From Muricea muricata (Eukaryota > Cnidaria > Anthozoa > Malacalcyonacea > Plexauridae): 64,000 nucleotides of DNA. Location of the stretch: the NCBI GenBank assembly GCA_963855995.1, contig OY979718.1, forward strand, positions 33,954,559-34,018,558. Direction: 5' to 3'. Shown here piece after piece: positions 10,777-22,159 of this stretch (position 1 is its first letter; each line of letters starts with the position of its first letter). The translations under genes and the position numbers were made by a program. A model generated the notes under the pieces. The model did no database searches, was not told the origin of the DNA, and saw only the letters and a program-made list of their open reading frames with translations.

Positions 10777-13404
10777 AGTGCCTATCCAGTAGTCAGGGAA
10801 TTTGCATATTTCAATAATTCAGGTGATTTTAAGAAGATTTGCAATATATTTTATAAGTCGAAAATTTGATCCTCATGTACTTTGGAGGGCCTGAAGTTGA
10901 CGATTTATGCCGATTTTTCAAAATACCGTGAGCATAAAAAAACTGGGGCGAGTATGCTCCTGTGAGGCTGTGATGTCAAATCGGGAACACGCATTGATTG
11001 CGCACTACAGAGAGGGTTGAAATATGTTTTAATCGAATTTTTGCCGATTCTATGGTACTGTACTATGTACCGATTGTCAATCAGAGGAAAAATTCTACGG
11101 TTTCGCCTCGATGGATGTGTTACTTTTGAAATATTATGAGCTATAAATTAACATCTGGCAGGAGCGATATAGAAAAAATTAACCGAAAGAAGTGCAAAAA
11201 ACACAGTGGTGAAAACAGGTAAATAGATAATTTAATATAGTATACAGTACATGGGTCGCAATATATTTATGTCAAATACCAGACATTTATTCTATACTGG
11301 ACATATTAAATAGCTAGACAATCAATCTGAAGGCCACATCACCTGATCACCTATCTCCCCACATGTACTGTAACATATACTGATTCAGGGATTTTTATTT
11401 ATTATACAGTATGGTTTATGGATTGAAAAACATTGCTATTTGCTACATACAACTATAGAAAGCCACTAAGCTGAGGATAATGTCGCATTTTTATTTGCAT
11501 ATTTATTCGGTGATAACGAAACGAAAAGTGGCTGTTATTTTTAAAATTGCCCAAAGTGTAAAAATTATTGACAACATTTCATACCAGACTGCAAAGTATG
11601 GCAGTTTTCGACGAGATCTCGGGTGCGGAGAAGGCACAAATATTGGGTGCAGGTGCACAAAACAGTTGCCAAGTGCAGATCGTGAGGGAGTTAAGGGGCA
11701 AAAGTAAAAAATATGTGTTAAAAACAATGAAAATTGGAGCTTTGGGGGCAGATTGAATCTGGGATAAGAAAGGCAGGTGCCGCTAATGTTTTTTCTATAA
11801 AAAATCTCAGGGGCACTGTTGACATAATCTGCAGTCTGGATTTCAGAGGTAACTATTTTTATTTGTGATCATGATAGTATTGGTACACTGTCCACTCTGC
11901 TTTGAGTTTATTGTTTAGATAGTGAGAGCTCTATTGTTTCGTGTTCATATATGTATTTGATATAGATATACAGTGTATATACTACATTTATACAATTTTG
12001 AACATTTTTTAGCATTTCCTATTCAGGCACCTGTACAACCACCCACTCTAGAAGATGCACAAGCAAAGCTATGTAGCAGAACATGTGTTAATATAACGAA
12101 GGGCCACAAAAAAAATTCAGAAGTGTCCACAGAATCAAAAGTAGAATTTAATACTTACTATATATGTAATATAATAATTCAATTTAATAATAGGATCTGA
12201 CATCACCACAACATTACTGTATATATTCCATCTAAATTTTGCTTTTTTCATATATGATTAATGTGGCAAATACATTAAAATTCCATGGCAACGATCTCAC
12301 AGTTAGAATTTAAATTTAATTACCTATTGTTTGAAGCAAAATAAGTAAATAAGCATGCTCCCATTTATGCACACAGGTGCCTTAAAACAGACATAACTTT
12401 CTTTATATTTTTCTTCATTCTCGTGATCTTGTCCCCACAAACATATGGCATATTAGATTTTCAAGGTGCATTTATTTTAATATTATTTGCTCTAAATGTT
12501 CTTAATAGCTCTTGTCAATAATAATGTACCAGCATATATTAAAAGATTTTCAGTTGTGTTTTCCTCATTGTTGTTCATCATAACCTTGACATTCTTTCCC
12601 TCCAAATTTACTCCATATTGTATCATAATCACATGCAGGTAAAGGTATTCTTCTTTTGCCAAGAAAGTTGTACTTGTACTTGTATATACTGTTTGAATGC
12701 AACACTCCGAAGATATCTAGAAAGTTAAATACCTGAGTGTTTATTACCTGATAAATGTATATGTTATATGATCATATACATATATAGATACATGGCATAT
12801 ATACAGTGAATATAACTAAATTGTGTTGTTGCCAAGGAAAATGTACATTATATACTATATACTGTAACACACCCTTGAAACTCAAATGCATGTGACTTAT
12901 GTCTAATATTTGTCTAGTATTTGACAAAAACGTTTTGTAAATTAATTTCTAGTATTTGACACAAAAATCTCTTGACAATATATAATAACATACCTGGGAC
13001 ATACCTGCTTCCATCAATGTGTATTTTGCACTTTCGTCGGTCAATTTTACTATTTCGTTAGTGCCAGACGGTGAAATCCTAATTTGAAGCTCATAATATT
13101 TCCAAAGTAACACATCCATCAAGGGAAGACCATAGAATTTTCCTCTGATTGACCGTTTAGACCTGAGTCCCCTGACACATTTGTTGTCATTCTCCTAATA
13201 TAAACATTGTCATCTTCAACTTCCATAATATAACTCGCGAGAAAATTGTTTTATGATTCGGCTTGGCTGTCATTTAGATCAGTAAAGCTTGAAGACACTT
13301 TTCCAGTTGAAGATCAAATTTTCGACTTATAAAATATATTGCAAATCTTTTCAAAATCACCTAAATTATTGAAATATGCAAATTTCCTGACTACTGGATA
13401 GGCT
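10777..13404. mobile_element. TTAA-flanked 2.6-kb element with long inverted ends
   Basis: Left end AGTGCCTATCCAGTAGTCAGG and right end (inverted) AGCCTATCCAGTAGTCAGG, each beside TTAA (10773-10776, 13405-13408). About 100 outer bases match closely, including the stretch around GCAATATATTTTATAAGTCG, and a second matched block lies at 11085-11150 against 13098-13165. TTAA sites are used by Kolobok and piggyBac elements; the AG terminus and the neighbouring Kolobok favour the former. I see no transposase inside. The small ORFs at 11480-11756 and 11973-12200 have no recognisable family. Confidence 0.65.
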
Positions 13405-13408
13405 TTAA

Positions 13409-14166
13409 AAGGCGACTTGCAAATTTTGTAAACAGCTTATTAAAAAGAATTGGCAAAGACTGCAAGTTAAATAACAATAAAAAGGCATTGACTACCAAAT
13501 AATGTAATCATTTAAATAACAATACAGGGTGTGTCAATAAACAGTAGACCCTTAATAAGTAGCCGTAATTCAGATTATTAGCCGCAGTCTGTTGTATTAA
13601 TCTGACAGCTCTGAGAGCTTCGAACGGCAAATACAAAGTTTTGTACACAAAGGAAATCAATAATAAAATTTAAAATTCCCAAGTGTGCAAGATCTTGTGC
13701 TGGCTTTTCAAATCAATCAGTTCGAAGCATTTCGAAATGTCAATTAATGCAACAGATTGCGGCTAATTTGAATTTGTGGCTTACTTGAAAAGGTCTATTT
13801 TTTCTGATACATCCTTAGAAGAAAACACAAGTGAATAAACGCAAGTGAATGATCGCAAATAAAAGGCTATATTATAACTTGTCATTGATTATATACTTTT
13901 GAGCACGATGAAGGGAGTACAACATGCTTTGTTTCCATGGTAATATTTAAATTTATGGTCGCCTGTGATTATTAATACAAGAGTTGATGATTTCGGGCTT
14001 GTTGTGGTAAACAGAAACAATGGAATAAGTAAGCCATTGTTTGTGCACTAAAACAGCTTACGGGAGTATTAGTATGCAAGATGGCGAAATAATTTATGCG
14101 TTGACGTCATCAAGTAACCCTTGTTTCTTATTGTTTCTTCCTTGTTTCTTCATTCTTATATATTGC
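13409..14166. other. No gene seen
   Basis: AT-rich sequence with no coding pattern that I can support on either strand. Confidence 0.4.
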
Positions 14167-14268
14167 TTGGTATAGTGCGATCGGTAACGTTACCGGTAAC
14201 GTTACCAGTAATGTTACCAGTAACGTTGCCGGTAACGTTACCAGTAATGTTACAAGTAACGTTACCGA
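14167..14268. repeat. Palindromic satellite, unit GGTAACGTTACC
   Basis: Seven to eight copies or near-copies of a 12-base self-complementary unit, with TTACCAGTAATG variants. The array begins GATCGGTAACG and ends CGTTACCGATC, so the whole block is also a large inverted repeat. The ORF reading LPVTLPVTLP is its translation and is not a gene. Confidence 0.85.
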
Positions 14269-14290
14269 TCACACTCTTTCATACGTTAAC

Positions 14291-14490
14291 ATGGAGCGTG
14301 TCGGGGTCCTAGTTGCACCACAAGACGTCTATCCCGGGGAAAGAATACCCCTATTTGGATTGCTCTCCAGATCAGCCAAAAGTCACGAAGAGTGCCATTT
14401 TTGTCTGGATAGTATTGTAGAGAATCAAATATTTACCATGGAAACGCCGTGTTGCTAACACACAAGTCATTGCCGTTGTTTTTAAAAATG
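14291..14490 (+). pseudogene. RING-like small protein, decayed copy
   Basis: It starts MERVGVL and matches the intact ORF at 47560-47967 along its first 55 residues, including LFGLLS and the EECHFC zinc-ligand pair. A TAA at 14456 falls just after the Cys-Cys of the next ligand group; the following codons HTSHCRCF continue the homology past the stop. It is the first of several decayed genes in a Polinton/adintovirus-like segment. Confidence 0.6.
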
Positions 14491-14578
14491 GGTAGTCGTG
14501 CAGTCAATAGGAAAATACACAATTGCTGATTCAGATGCTGGCATTAAAAATGGCGGCACGCGCTAGTAAATATTCAAG

Positions 14579-14842
14579 ATGGCGGCTAACGTCAGCATGA
14601 TAACGTTATGGCTTATGGGGATAACGTTATGCCTAATATGGTTGAGTAAACATATAAAAGAGAGCAGAAACAGTGTTTCCACATATTTATTAAGATATAG
14701 CCTTCTCATTACAAGCATTTACTTAGGGCAATGGTTTATCTTTGGCTCTATAGTGTTTGGATTCATTGTTCTGGAAAACGTCCTTGACCTTCTAAAAGCC
14801 GTTTCAGCAAAAACTTTCTCTTCTTTACGGCCGCTGCTATAG
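14579..14842 (+). CDS. Small hydrophobic protein, two membrane segments
   Basis: 87 residues starting MAANVSM. Two hydrophobic stretches (about residues 5-22 and 40-68) suggest two or three membrane passes. It sits between the RING-like remnant and the packaging-ATPase remnant and may be a small protein of the same viral-type element. No family is recognised. Confidence 0.35.
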   Translation: MAANVSMITLWLMGITLCLIWLSKHIKESRNSVSTYLLRYSLLITSIYLGQWFIFGSIVFGFIVLENVLDLLKAVSAKTFSSLRPLL

Positions 14843-14879
14843 CTTCATCCGGATCAAGCATATTGGTTGTTCACATAAT

Positions 14880-15259
14880 CATCTCAGGTCGCCATGATCT
14901 TTTTGTGGATGGGATCTTTTTTCAACGCTTTTATCCATGCCCAAGTCATCCATGTAGACATCGCCCAATTCCTTTTGAAAAACAGGTAGAATTTGCGCAA
15001 AGGCTCCGTCTTTCGCTTTGCTTTCGTCATGACCCTCCATGAAGATCCTGGACCTTAGACCCTGCGTCGTTGATCAGTGTAGACCAGGGATCGATTTCAC
15101 TTCAGAACTGCTTTCAGTTGTGATACTGCTTTGTTCTTCTTCAGAACTTTTTTCATCCCGCTCTTCTGTCGTAATGCTACTATCGTCTTCGGCATGGGTT
15201 TTCATAGAATTTTCGTTGTAGTCATCGCCTACGAGGCTTCCGCTGTACTGACTGTCCAT
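14880..15259 (-). pseudogene. Acidic/serine-rich ORF of the Polinton-like segment
   Basis: The minus-strand frame begins MDSQYSGSL at 15259 and gives 61 residues rich in Ser, Glu and Thr. A second open frame downstream (14880-15060) contains GHDESKAKDGAFAQIL. The two frames may be one gene split by a frameshift. No domain is recognised. Confidence 0.35.
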
Positions 15260-15594
15260 TGTCTTACGAATGTCAGTGCAAAATAAGCGAGTTCTCGGTT
15301 ATGTGCGACTATTTATATTTTATTCACAAAAACAAGACAGAAGCTTGGCAGAAGCTTTACAGAAGCTTGACAGAAGTTCTACAGAATTTCCAGACCACTT
15401 CTCCCTCAAAGCAATAGTATATTGAATCGTGTTTCTATCTAAACTGGAATCATTTACTGGAGCAGCCATGCAAAGACGATTTCGCCGGACCTGCCCGGTT
15501 TGCAGACGACCTGATTTGAAGAATATCAGTACATCTTTTACAAGTTCACGGCTTATCTTCTGAGGAGAGAAAACCCTATCTTAAACAAGCACCG

Positions 15595-16440
15595 GTGTCG
15601 TCATGGCAGCCCCGCATCGAAAGGTCTCCGCATATAACCATGTCCTGTATGAACGTTGAGAAGCCTGGACAAAAGCGCGCAAAACAAAGTGAACATTCGC
15701 CACTCGCAAAAAGACCAAGAACAGCAGTGCGTACGACATCTTTGGCAACCAAATCCTGTCCGGAATTCAACTTTTGCCATAAATTCTCACTTTTGGTTGT
15801 GGGTCTTACACAAAGCGGGGAAACATATTTTGTCCAACAAATTTTAAAGCACAATCGTATCGTGTATGAAGAGCAAAAGTGTATTCGCATTTTTTGGTAC
15901 TACAATCAATAGCAATAATGTTACGAAAAGCTAAAAAAAGTCTCTCGGTAAAAGCATCCAAATTGAAAGAGGTGTGCCCGAACTGTCTGAAGATCTGTGT
16001 GAAATCAATGCACGGTACAACAACATGATTATCCTAGACGATTTGATGGCTGAAGCGAGAGACAGTCATGTGGTATCTCGACTGTTTACACAAGGCCGCC
16101 ATTGAAACGCTAGCGTTATCTTATTGCTGCAAAACATGTTCCCTAAGAGGAAATATAATAAAGATATCAGCCAAAATGCCCAGTACTTGGCTCTCTTCCG
16201 AAGTCCCAGCGATCGAAAACAAATCGGATTTATTGCAGAACGCATGTTTGACAAGAATAGAGTGCACTTTATGAATGCTTATTACAAGGAGACCGGAAAA
16301 CCGTATGGATACTTGTTGGTGAATAACAAGCCCAGCACACCACCCGATACTCAAACTCCATTATTGACATTTTATGCTTGGAAAACTGAGCGAAGGAGAG
16401 GTTGCTTGGTAACGGATTTTCAAGACGTTATAGTTTCGTT
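15595..16440 (+). pseudogene. Polinton/adintovirus-type packaging ATPase remnant
   Basis: Matches the FtsK/A32-type genome-packaging ATPase of Polintons (Mavericks) and adintoviruses. The P-loop region is at about 15800, but it reads GLTQSGET, with glutamate in place of the catalytic lysine. A Walker B-like IILDDLM follows near 16030. The C-terminal half reads on in another frame at 16124-16440 (blocks NAQYLALFRSP and KPYGYLLV). A stop at 15910 and a frameshift near 16100 break it. In these elements the enzyme drives DNA into capsids; this copy cannot work. No capsid, polymerase or integrase gene is visible nearby. Confidence 0.75.
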
Positions 16441-16504
16441 GTTGGCGCTTGTGTTCAAGAAATATATTGCTTTTATTTTACTTTATTTTGGTTTATGTCA
16501 GTAA

Positions 16505-17589
16505 AGTTTTTAAACGAAAGAATTCGGGACAGGAGAACACATAAGCCATAATTATCTAACAGCTTACAATAAGCCATGTCACAATCCAACAGTTGACGAT
16601 GTATATCTTATTTAGTACATACCTGCAGTAATTGTCTGATATGACTAATACAATGATCCCGTTTTTCAGTTGAGCTCATCTGTCGGGGATCAAGGCAGTC
16701 TGCATGACGTACTAATCTTTATTTTTTTTTATTTGTGCACGCCTAGAGTTTTGTGATTTCCTGCAATCTGATTGCGGGCGGCTTTTTACGATATCTTGGC
16801 CAGCGGGCCAAGTGAGTTATTTTATGAAACAAATCCAGGAGTGAAGCGAAATTTCAAAGCTGGATAAAAGTTTCCAAAAGCTAAACCCCACTCAGCAATA
16901 CTAATGGTGAAAAATAAACCGAATTAACTTCATTGTAAACAATGTTTACAGCCCGAAACGTACTTTACAGCGGCCAAAATGCGACAAAACGAATCTTATT
17001 TTCACATCAAAACAATGTTACGGTTTACATAAAAATGCTCACAGCCATTATACACAGCCAAAAAATATACTTTAAACGAAAATATATCGAAAACGCGTAA
17101 TTTATCTTAACTCATATTTATTCTTTTATGAAGAATACCATAACCAGTTGATTTACTAAGTTTATAAGGATGTTTCTGAGCTTATAATCACGGCAAATAA
17201 TTTATTGTGAACAAAACATTTTTTTTCTTTTTTGATTTCAAAGACTTTCAGATCAGATATTTTCTTATTAGAAAGAAAATGTTTAAAAGATTCTTTTGCA
17301 GCTGCACCAACATTCACCTATAGAAATAAAAGAAAGCACAAGAGCAACATATTATATTCACAAATACTATTGAAAAGAAAACATACAAAATATCTCAGCA
17401 AATAGAAATTTATCTAGTTTATTTTTAAGGATGTATTTTAAAAATGTACGAGGGAAATATCAATGGGTTCATCTCGCTTTGAAAATTCCTCTGGGGTATT
17501 TCCATACAAACCTTCTTAGCTGTAAAATAGTTGCTTTCATTGTTAATGTCGAATGTCACAAGCTTGTATTGTGAAGTCAAACAGCCCAT
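16505..17589. other. No gene seen
   Basis: AT-rich sequence without a coding pattern. It may include the decayed flank of the Polinton-like segment, but I cannot show it. Confidence 0.35.
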
Positions 17590-17599
17590 AATAAACAAG

Positions 17600-17895
17600 G
17601 GTGAATGTTAGCCAATCAGCGCGTTTGTTTACCTTTTATGTTCTCGACCAATCAGAATTCGTGAAATTGACAACATGTCAACAAAAGGAGCGAGAAAATA
17701 ACTCACTGTACTACGTCTTCCGTGCCATTCGTTATTGCATTTTGTACTCTGGAACTGAAAGAGTGTGATAGAGCAAGGGTTTTTCTTTAATTTCCTCGTG
17801 GGGATTTTTAAAATTTGATCTAGATTGCGAAATATCGATAGTTTAAAAACCGGGTTTTCACACGCGTATAATCGTATAAAATAATCAACTCTCAT
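17600..17895 (+). repeat. Dispersed repeat, intact copy (empty site)
   Basis: About 295 bases matching, in reverse orientation, the two sequences that flank the 3.8-kb palindrome (21415-21595 and 25378-25480). Here both halves are contiguous and the 9-base target CGAGAAAAT (17691-17699) occurs once. Two CCAAT-type motifs (GCCAATCAG, ACCAATCAG) are present. The minus-strand ORF 17895-17629 is only the repeat. Confidence 0.8.
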
Positions 17896-17899
17896 AGTT

Positions 17900-18435
17900 T
17901 CACATCTCCGAAATAACGGGTCTATATAATAAAGTTATTAAATATATTGAAGCTATGTGTATTTTAAATGTTCAAACGTAGTTTATTCACCCGGATTTGC
18001 TTCATTTATTAATGAAACACAACAGGGCTTTCTGGCGGGAAAAACTCGCATCTTTATTCGCAAGAGAGTTCTTTTTTCGAACTACATACAACGCTTTACA
18101 ACGCTGCTATAGAAAAAATGCCAAACAAGACTTTTCTATTTTACTAACAATACATTAAAAATATTGATAAAAAGGGGTTCTTCAGGAGAAAAGGTTCAAG
18201 CTACATTAAATAAGCAAACAAGATACAAGATATTTCAGTCACAATTAGATTGGGGGTGGCCGAGTCACCTATATGAGAGCACTAACATAATGCAACATCA
18301 TGGTTTTATTATCTAATACCACAATCTCTCAACTAAACTTGAAAGGCCTAGAGCTCCTTTTTTTACCCTCATGTAGGACTTGATGCAAATAAATATTCAA
18401 GAGAGTTACAATTACTAGATTATATTATATAATTA
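17900..18435. other. No gene seen
   Basis: AT-rich; no coding pattern supported. Confidence 0.35.
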
Positions 18436-18439
18436 CATT

Positions 18440-19030
18440 ATATTATTTAGCCCGAATTTTTGCAAAGCTCGGCTGCAAGCATTGTGACAAGTGAAAGTTG
18501 TATTGATGAGAGTGGGCAAAATAGTCAAGAAAGTGCAACTTCAGCTACAGTCAGTGTGAGTTCACCAGTTACTCTAACTGCTGATTCAGAGCCCCCCTAA
18601 TAGTCAAGTAAGTGAATCAGATGTTACAACAGCAAGTTTAAGTCAGGATTTTGCAAGTCATTCCAAAACTGTTGCAGAGAAAGAATGTCAAACAACAGAT
18701 GGTGTATACCTTTCAAATAGTGAATTTGAAGAACTGTTAAAGAAAGCATCTTTTAACCTGGATTTCAAAAATGACCTCCAAAAAATAAAAGATGTGGTTT
18801 CCAATTTGGAGCAGCCTGAAATGAATCTTCATATATTTGAGCAAATGTGCAAAACTGCTGGTGCTGAAAATTTTTACTTAAGCATAAAGAATGCTATGGG
18901 GTCAGAAAGGATGTCAGAGGAACACAAACAACTTTGTAGTGTTCGCACAATGGTTGTCATTTACATAATGTTGTATTCACAATCGCAAAAGTGCAATGCC
19001 TTTCAAGTTGCTTTATCAAGAACACACTCT
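18440..19030 (+). pseudogene. Unrecognised protein, N-terminal fragment
   Basis: An almost continuous frame, low-complexity Ser/Thr at first, then EKECQTTDGVYLSNSEFEEL and a helical block ending KCNAFQVALSRT. A stop at 18598 is followed by continued coding in a shifted frame. The style resembles multi-copy cnidarian proteins of unknown function, probably transposon-linked. The frame is cut where the hairpin-repeat array begins. The fragment at 20760-21104 may be the tail of the same gene. Confidence 0.45.
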
Positions 19031-19465
19031 AAAAAAAGGTGTGTTAATTTAACACACCTTTTTGTCAAAATTTTAACACACCTTAAGGTGGGTTTTAAAA
19101 CACGCCTTAAGGTGTGTTTAACACACCCTAAGTTGGGTTTTACAACACACCTTAAGGTGTGTTTAACACACGTTAAGGAGTGTTAAACACACCTTTAGGT
19201 GTGTTACAAAACGCACCTTAAGGTGTGTTTTCTGCCTGTCCAAATTTTAACACACCTTAAGGTGGGTTTTGTATAAAGGTGTGTTTTCTAGCACACCTTG
19301 GTGCGTTTTCTAACACACCTCGGTGTGTTTTCTAGCACACCATGGTGCGTTTTCAAACACACCTTGGTGGGTTTTGTTACACACCTAGAAAGTGCTTTAT
19401 ATCACACCTTCACAGAAGGTGTGTAATATAACACACCAATAGACATGCTTTTTTACACACCTTTT
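19025..19465. repeat. Array of self-complementary units around AACACACCTTAAGGTGTGTT
   Basis: Roughly twenty half-units ACACACC / GGTGTGT alternate over 440 bases. Many adjacent pairs form a perfect 20-base palindrome, and others differ by one or two bases or have a spacer of a few bases. A transcript or single strand would fold into a row of short hairpins. Confidence 0.85.
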
Positions 19466-19470
19466 GAAAA

Positions 19471-20089
19471 GCACATGATTCAGTTTTACCTGAAGCAAAC
19501 ACACTATATATAGTTATATGAGTACAGATACATGAACTTGTTGAGAATGTATTATCCTTTAACTGATAAATTCATAAATGACACTTTTAATTTCCATTGT
19601 ATCAGACTAATAACACAAGTTACAGAATATACACAGCACATGCAGTTAGGGAATATATAATAATCACTCAGTCATCAACCTCACTGCAGTTCAAAACAAT
19701 TTCATTAAAAATAAACAGCACCACAATCATGCTGTGAGGGTAGGACTTGGCAAAGACATATAATACTGAGATCATATCTATCAGAGTACTGACAAGGCCA
19801 GTTTTCATACAGTTAGATGCATCTGAGTTTAAGTTTATTTTCTAACAAAAAAGTAATTGGTTAAAACAGCCAAGGAATAAATGGTCCACAAAGTAAATTT
19901 TTTTGTTGTTGTTGCTCTAAATAGTTGTTTTTGGCTGTTTTAACCAACAAATTTATGAATAATTCAACCAATTAGTTTTCTGGTTGTGTCACAGACATGT
20001 ACATCAACCATTCAATGGTCTTGGGTACAGTTAGTATGTTTATTACATTTGTCAATAGGTAATCACTACATAATTACTAATTAGTGCAG
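19471..20089. other. No gene; one hairpin
   Basis: No coding pattern. An inverted repeat TTGGTTAAAACAGCCA / TGGCTGTTTTAACCAA lies at about 19856-19957. Confidence 0.4.
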
Positions 20090-20355
20090 AGTTCAAAATT
20101 TTCATTGTCACACATTTTCAAATAACATGTTCGAATGCTGTTAAACTGCTTACTGGAGTTACTGGTCTGGAATCCCATATTTTCCAAGGCTAAACCATCA
20201 ACCAAAATATCTTGCATCTAATTGTTGAAGCCCTGCAGCACTTGATTCAACTCTTTTAAACCAAGCCTTGCATCATTTGCTTTGACTTCGAATGCAAGTT
20301 TACCCAAAGCTGTTTCCAGGCAGTTATATGCATGCAATCCAAATTTTGTAGGTCT
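20090..20355 (-). pseudogene. Minus-strand coding remnant, unknown
   Basis: The minus strand reads KFGLHAYNCLETALGKLAFE and, after one stop, DILVDGLALENMGF. Codon use looks protein-like, but I recognise no family. Confidence 0.3.
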
Positions 20356-20759
20356 ATAATAAGATAAGTCATAGATTAAGATAAGTATTAATCTTACATA
20401 ACAAGGTATAACTTAGGCATTCAATTAAATAATACTGTACATGAGGTTATCATAAATCACCCTTCTATGCAAAATATTCTATTATTTGATTTATACAAAA
20501 CTATAAATGGTGGGAGGGGTTAAGCATGGAGAGGGGTAGTTTGAATAAGTGGCCATGACAGAATGTTTAGGATGCTGTTGAGAAATATGTGGTAAATTAT
20601 AACAGTCCAAGTACTAGACAAATCTAAAAATTATACAAATTATGAGCTCTGTTGCACATACTTCAACGGCCGTTCTACCTTGACCACGGCACAAATAGTA
20701 AAATAGATAAATATAGTCAATAATATCTTACTTAATTCCATCATAGAAAATGCGATTTA

Positions 20760-21104
20760 CCTGCTTGTAACAAAGCAAACCCACTTTGGAACGTCTTCTA
20801 TGGTTGTGGACATTCCTTCCACGTTGGGTGCCTCCTGCCTAACATCCGCGAGTGCCTAATTTGTAAAGCTACGTTGTTGTCACATGTTGAAGCTTTGGAA
20901 AAAACAGCAAACGACGCTGTGTTTGCTCCGGCGACTAGCGCAGACGACCATGATAGCGACGATGAAACTGAGACAGACCCAGAAGCAGATGATGAGGACG
21001 ACGATGATTGTGATGAAGGTCAAACGGAAACTGAGATCAATGAAAACTTTGTGAACAGTTTGATTAACAAAATAAGCCTATGGCGAAGGCCTCCACTTCT
21101 GTAA
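20760..21104 (+). pseudogene. RING-like C-terminal fragment with acidic tail
   Basis: Translation gives CNKANPLWNVFYGCGHSFH, then GCLLPNIRECLICKATL, a cysteine/histidine pattern of RING type. A tail of Asp/Glu repeats (DDEDDDDCDE) and the end INKISLWRRPPLL follow. The listed start at 20874 falls inside the finger, so the true 5' end is missing. It is possibly the C-terminus of the gene whose N-terminal part lies at 18440-19030. Confidence 0.45.
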
Positions 21105-21110
21105 CGTCTG

Positions 21111-21414
21111 ATATCTTCAAAATCTATTCCCAGAACTACCGAATATAATGTCAGCATCCGTCAGTCAGCCATCAGTCACGAAGAATTCGTGTGATGCATT
21201 TCCGATGAGGGTTAAAAAATGAGGAATGATCCAGATAAAAAAGGTAACAATTCATATTTGATAAAATCGTCTATATCATAGTCTTTGTGCGGCTTAATAT
21301 GCTTTAAAACGATTCAAAAATACACAGTATTTCAAGCGCCTGTTAAAAATATTATTAATATACATATATATATATTATTAATATATCTTATATAATTTAT
21401 TAATATAGCCGCAA
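21111..21414. other. No gene seen
   Basis: AT-rich with a short TATATA/TTAATA tract near 21355-21405. Confidence 0.4.
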
Positions 21415-21595
21415 TTTTACGCGTGTGAAAACCCGGTTTTTAAAACATCGATATTTCGCAATCTAGATCAAATTTTAAAAATCCCCACGAGGAAATTAAA
21501 GAAAAACCCTTGCTCTATCACAATCTTTCAGTTCCAGAGTACAAAATGCAATAACGAATGGCACGGAAGACGTAGAACAGTGTGTTATTTTCTCG
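21415..21595 (-). repeat. Dispersed repeat, left part split by palindrome
   Basis: Reverse complement of 17700-17895 with few differences. It ends in ATTTTCTCG, the 9-base target copy. Confidence 0.85.
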
Positions 21596-21604
21596 GGCAT
21601 ATGA

Positions 21605-21918
21605 CAAAACGTGGACTGGACTGGACTGACAAAAGGTGGACTGGACTCGATTGACAAAAGGTGGACTGGACTCGATTGACAAAAGGTGGACTGGACTCGA
21701 TTGACAAAAGGTGGACTGGACTCGATTGACAAAAGGTGGACTGGACTCGATTGACAAAAGGTGGACTGGACTCGATTGACAAAAGGTGGACTGGACTCGA
21801 TTGACAAAAGGTGGACTGGACTCGATTGACAAAAGGTGGACTGGACTCAATTGACAAAAGGTGGACTGGACTCGATTGACAAAAGGTGGACTGGACTCGA
21901 TTGACAAAAGGTGGACTG
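21605..21918. repeat. 25-bp minisatellite, left tip
   Basis: About 12 units containing GGTGGACTGGACTCGATTG. Because 25 is not a multiple of three, all frames stay open and give overlapping fake ORFs of up to 187 residues rich in PPFVNRVQSTFC. These are not proteins. Confidence 0.9.
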
Positions 21919-22159
21919 GTGATGTCACCATATGTCACATCGTGAATTTTCCAAATTTTCCCGTTTTTTAGCGGGTTTTTTAGCGGGTTTTGCAGGCTAA
22001 TATTTGTTTCGATGGTTGCAATTTGAATTTGCTTTCTTCTCTTACCAAACATGCGAAAATATATCGAGAATTTGTGAAAATAAACTGCTTTTTCTTTGGA
22101 TAATTTTGTCATCGATGTAATATTTAATATGGCTCGGTAATTGCACAATCGGGAAGAGG

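Noticed and set aside
14121-14312. ORF reading LPVTLPVTLP
   Set aside because: Translation of the palindromic GGTAACGTTACC array.
19025-19465. CRISPR-like array
   Set aside because: Units are self-complementary and contiguous, without unique spacers, in a eukaryotic genome.
21496-22148. Overlapping minus-strand ORFs with repeated PPFVNRVQSTFC
   Set aside because: The 25-bp minisatellite keeps all frames open; it lies in an inverted-repeat tip and shows no coding constraint. The same applies at 24907-25448.
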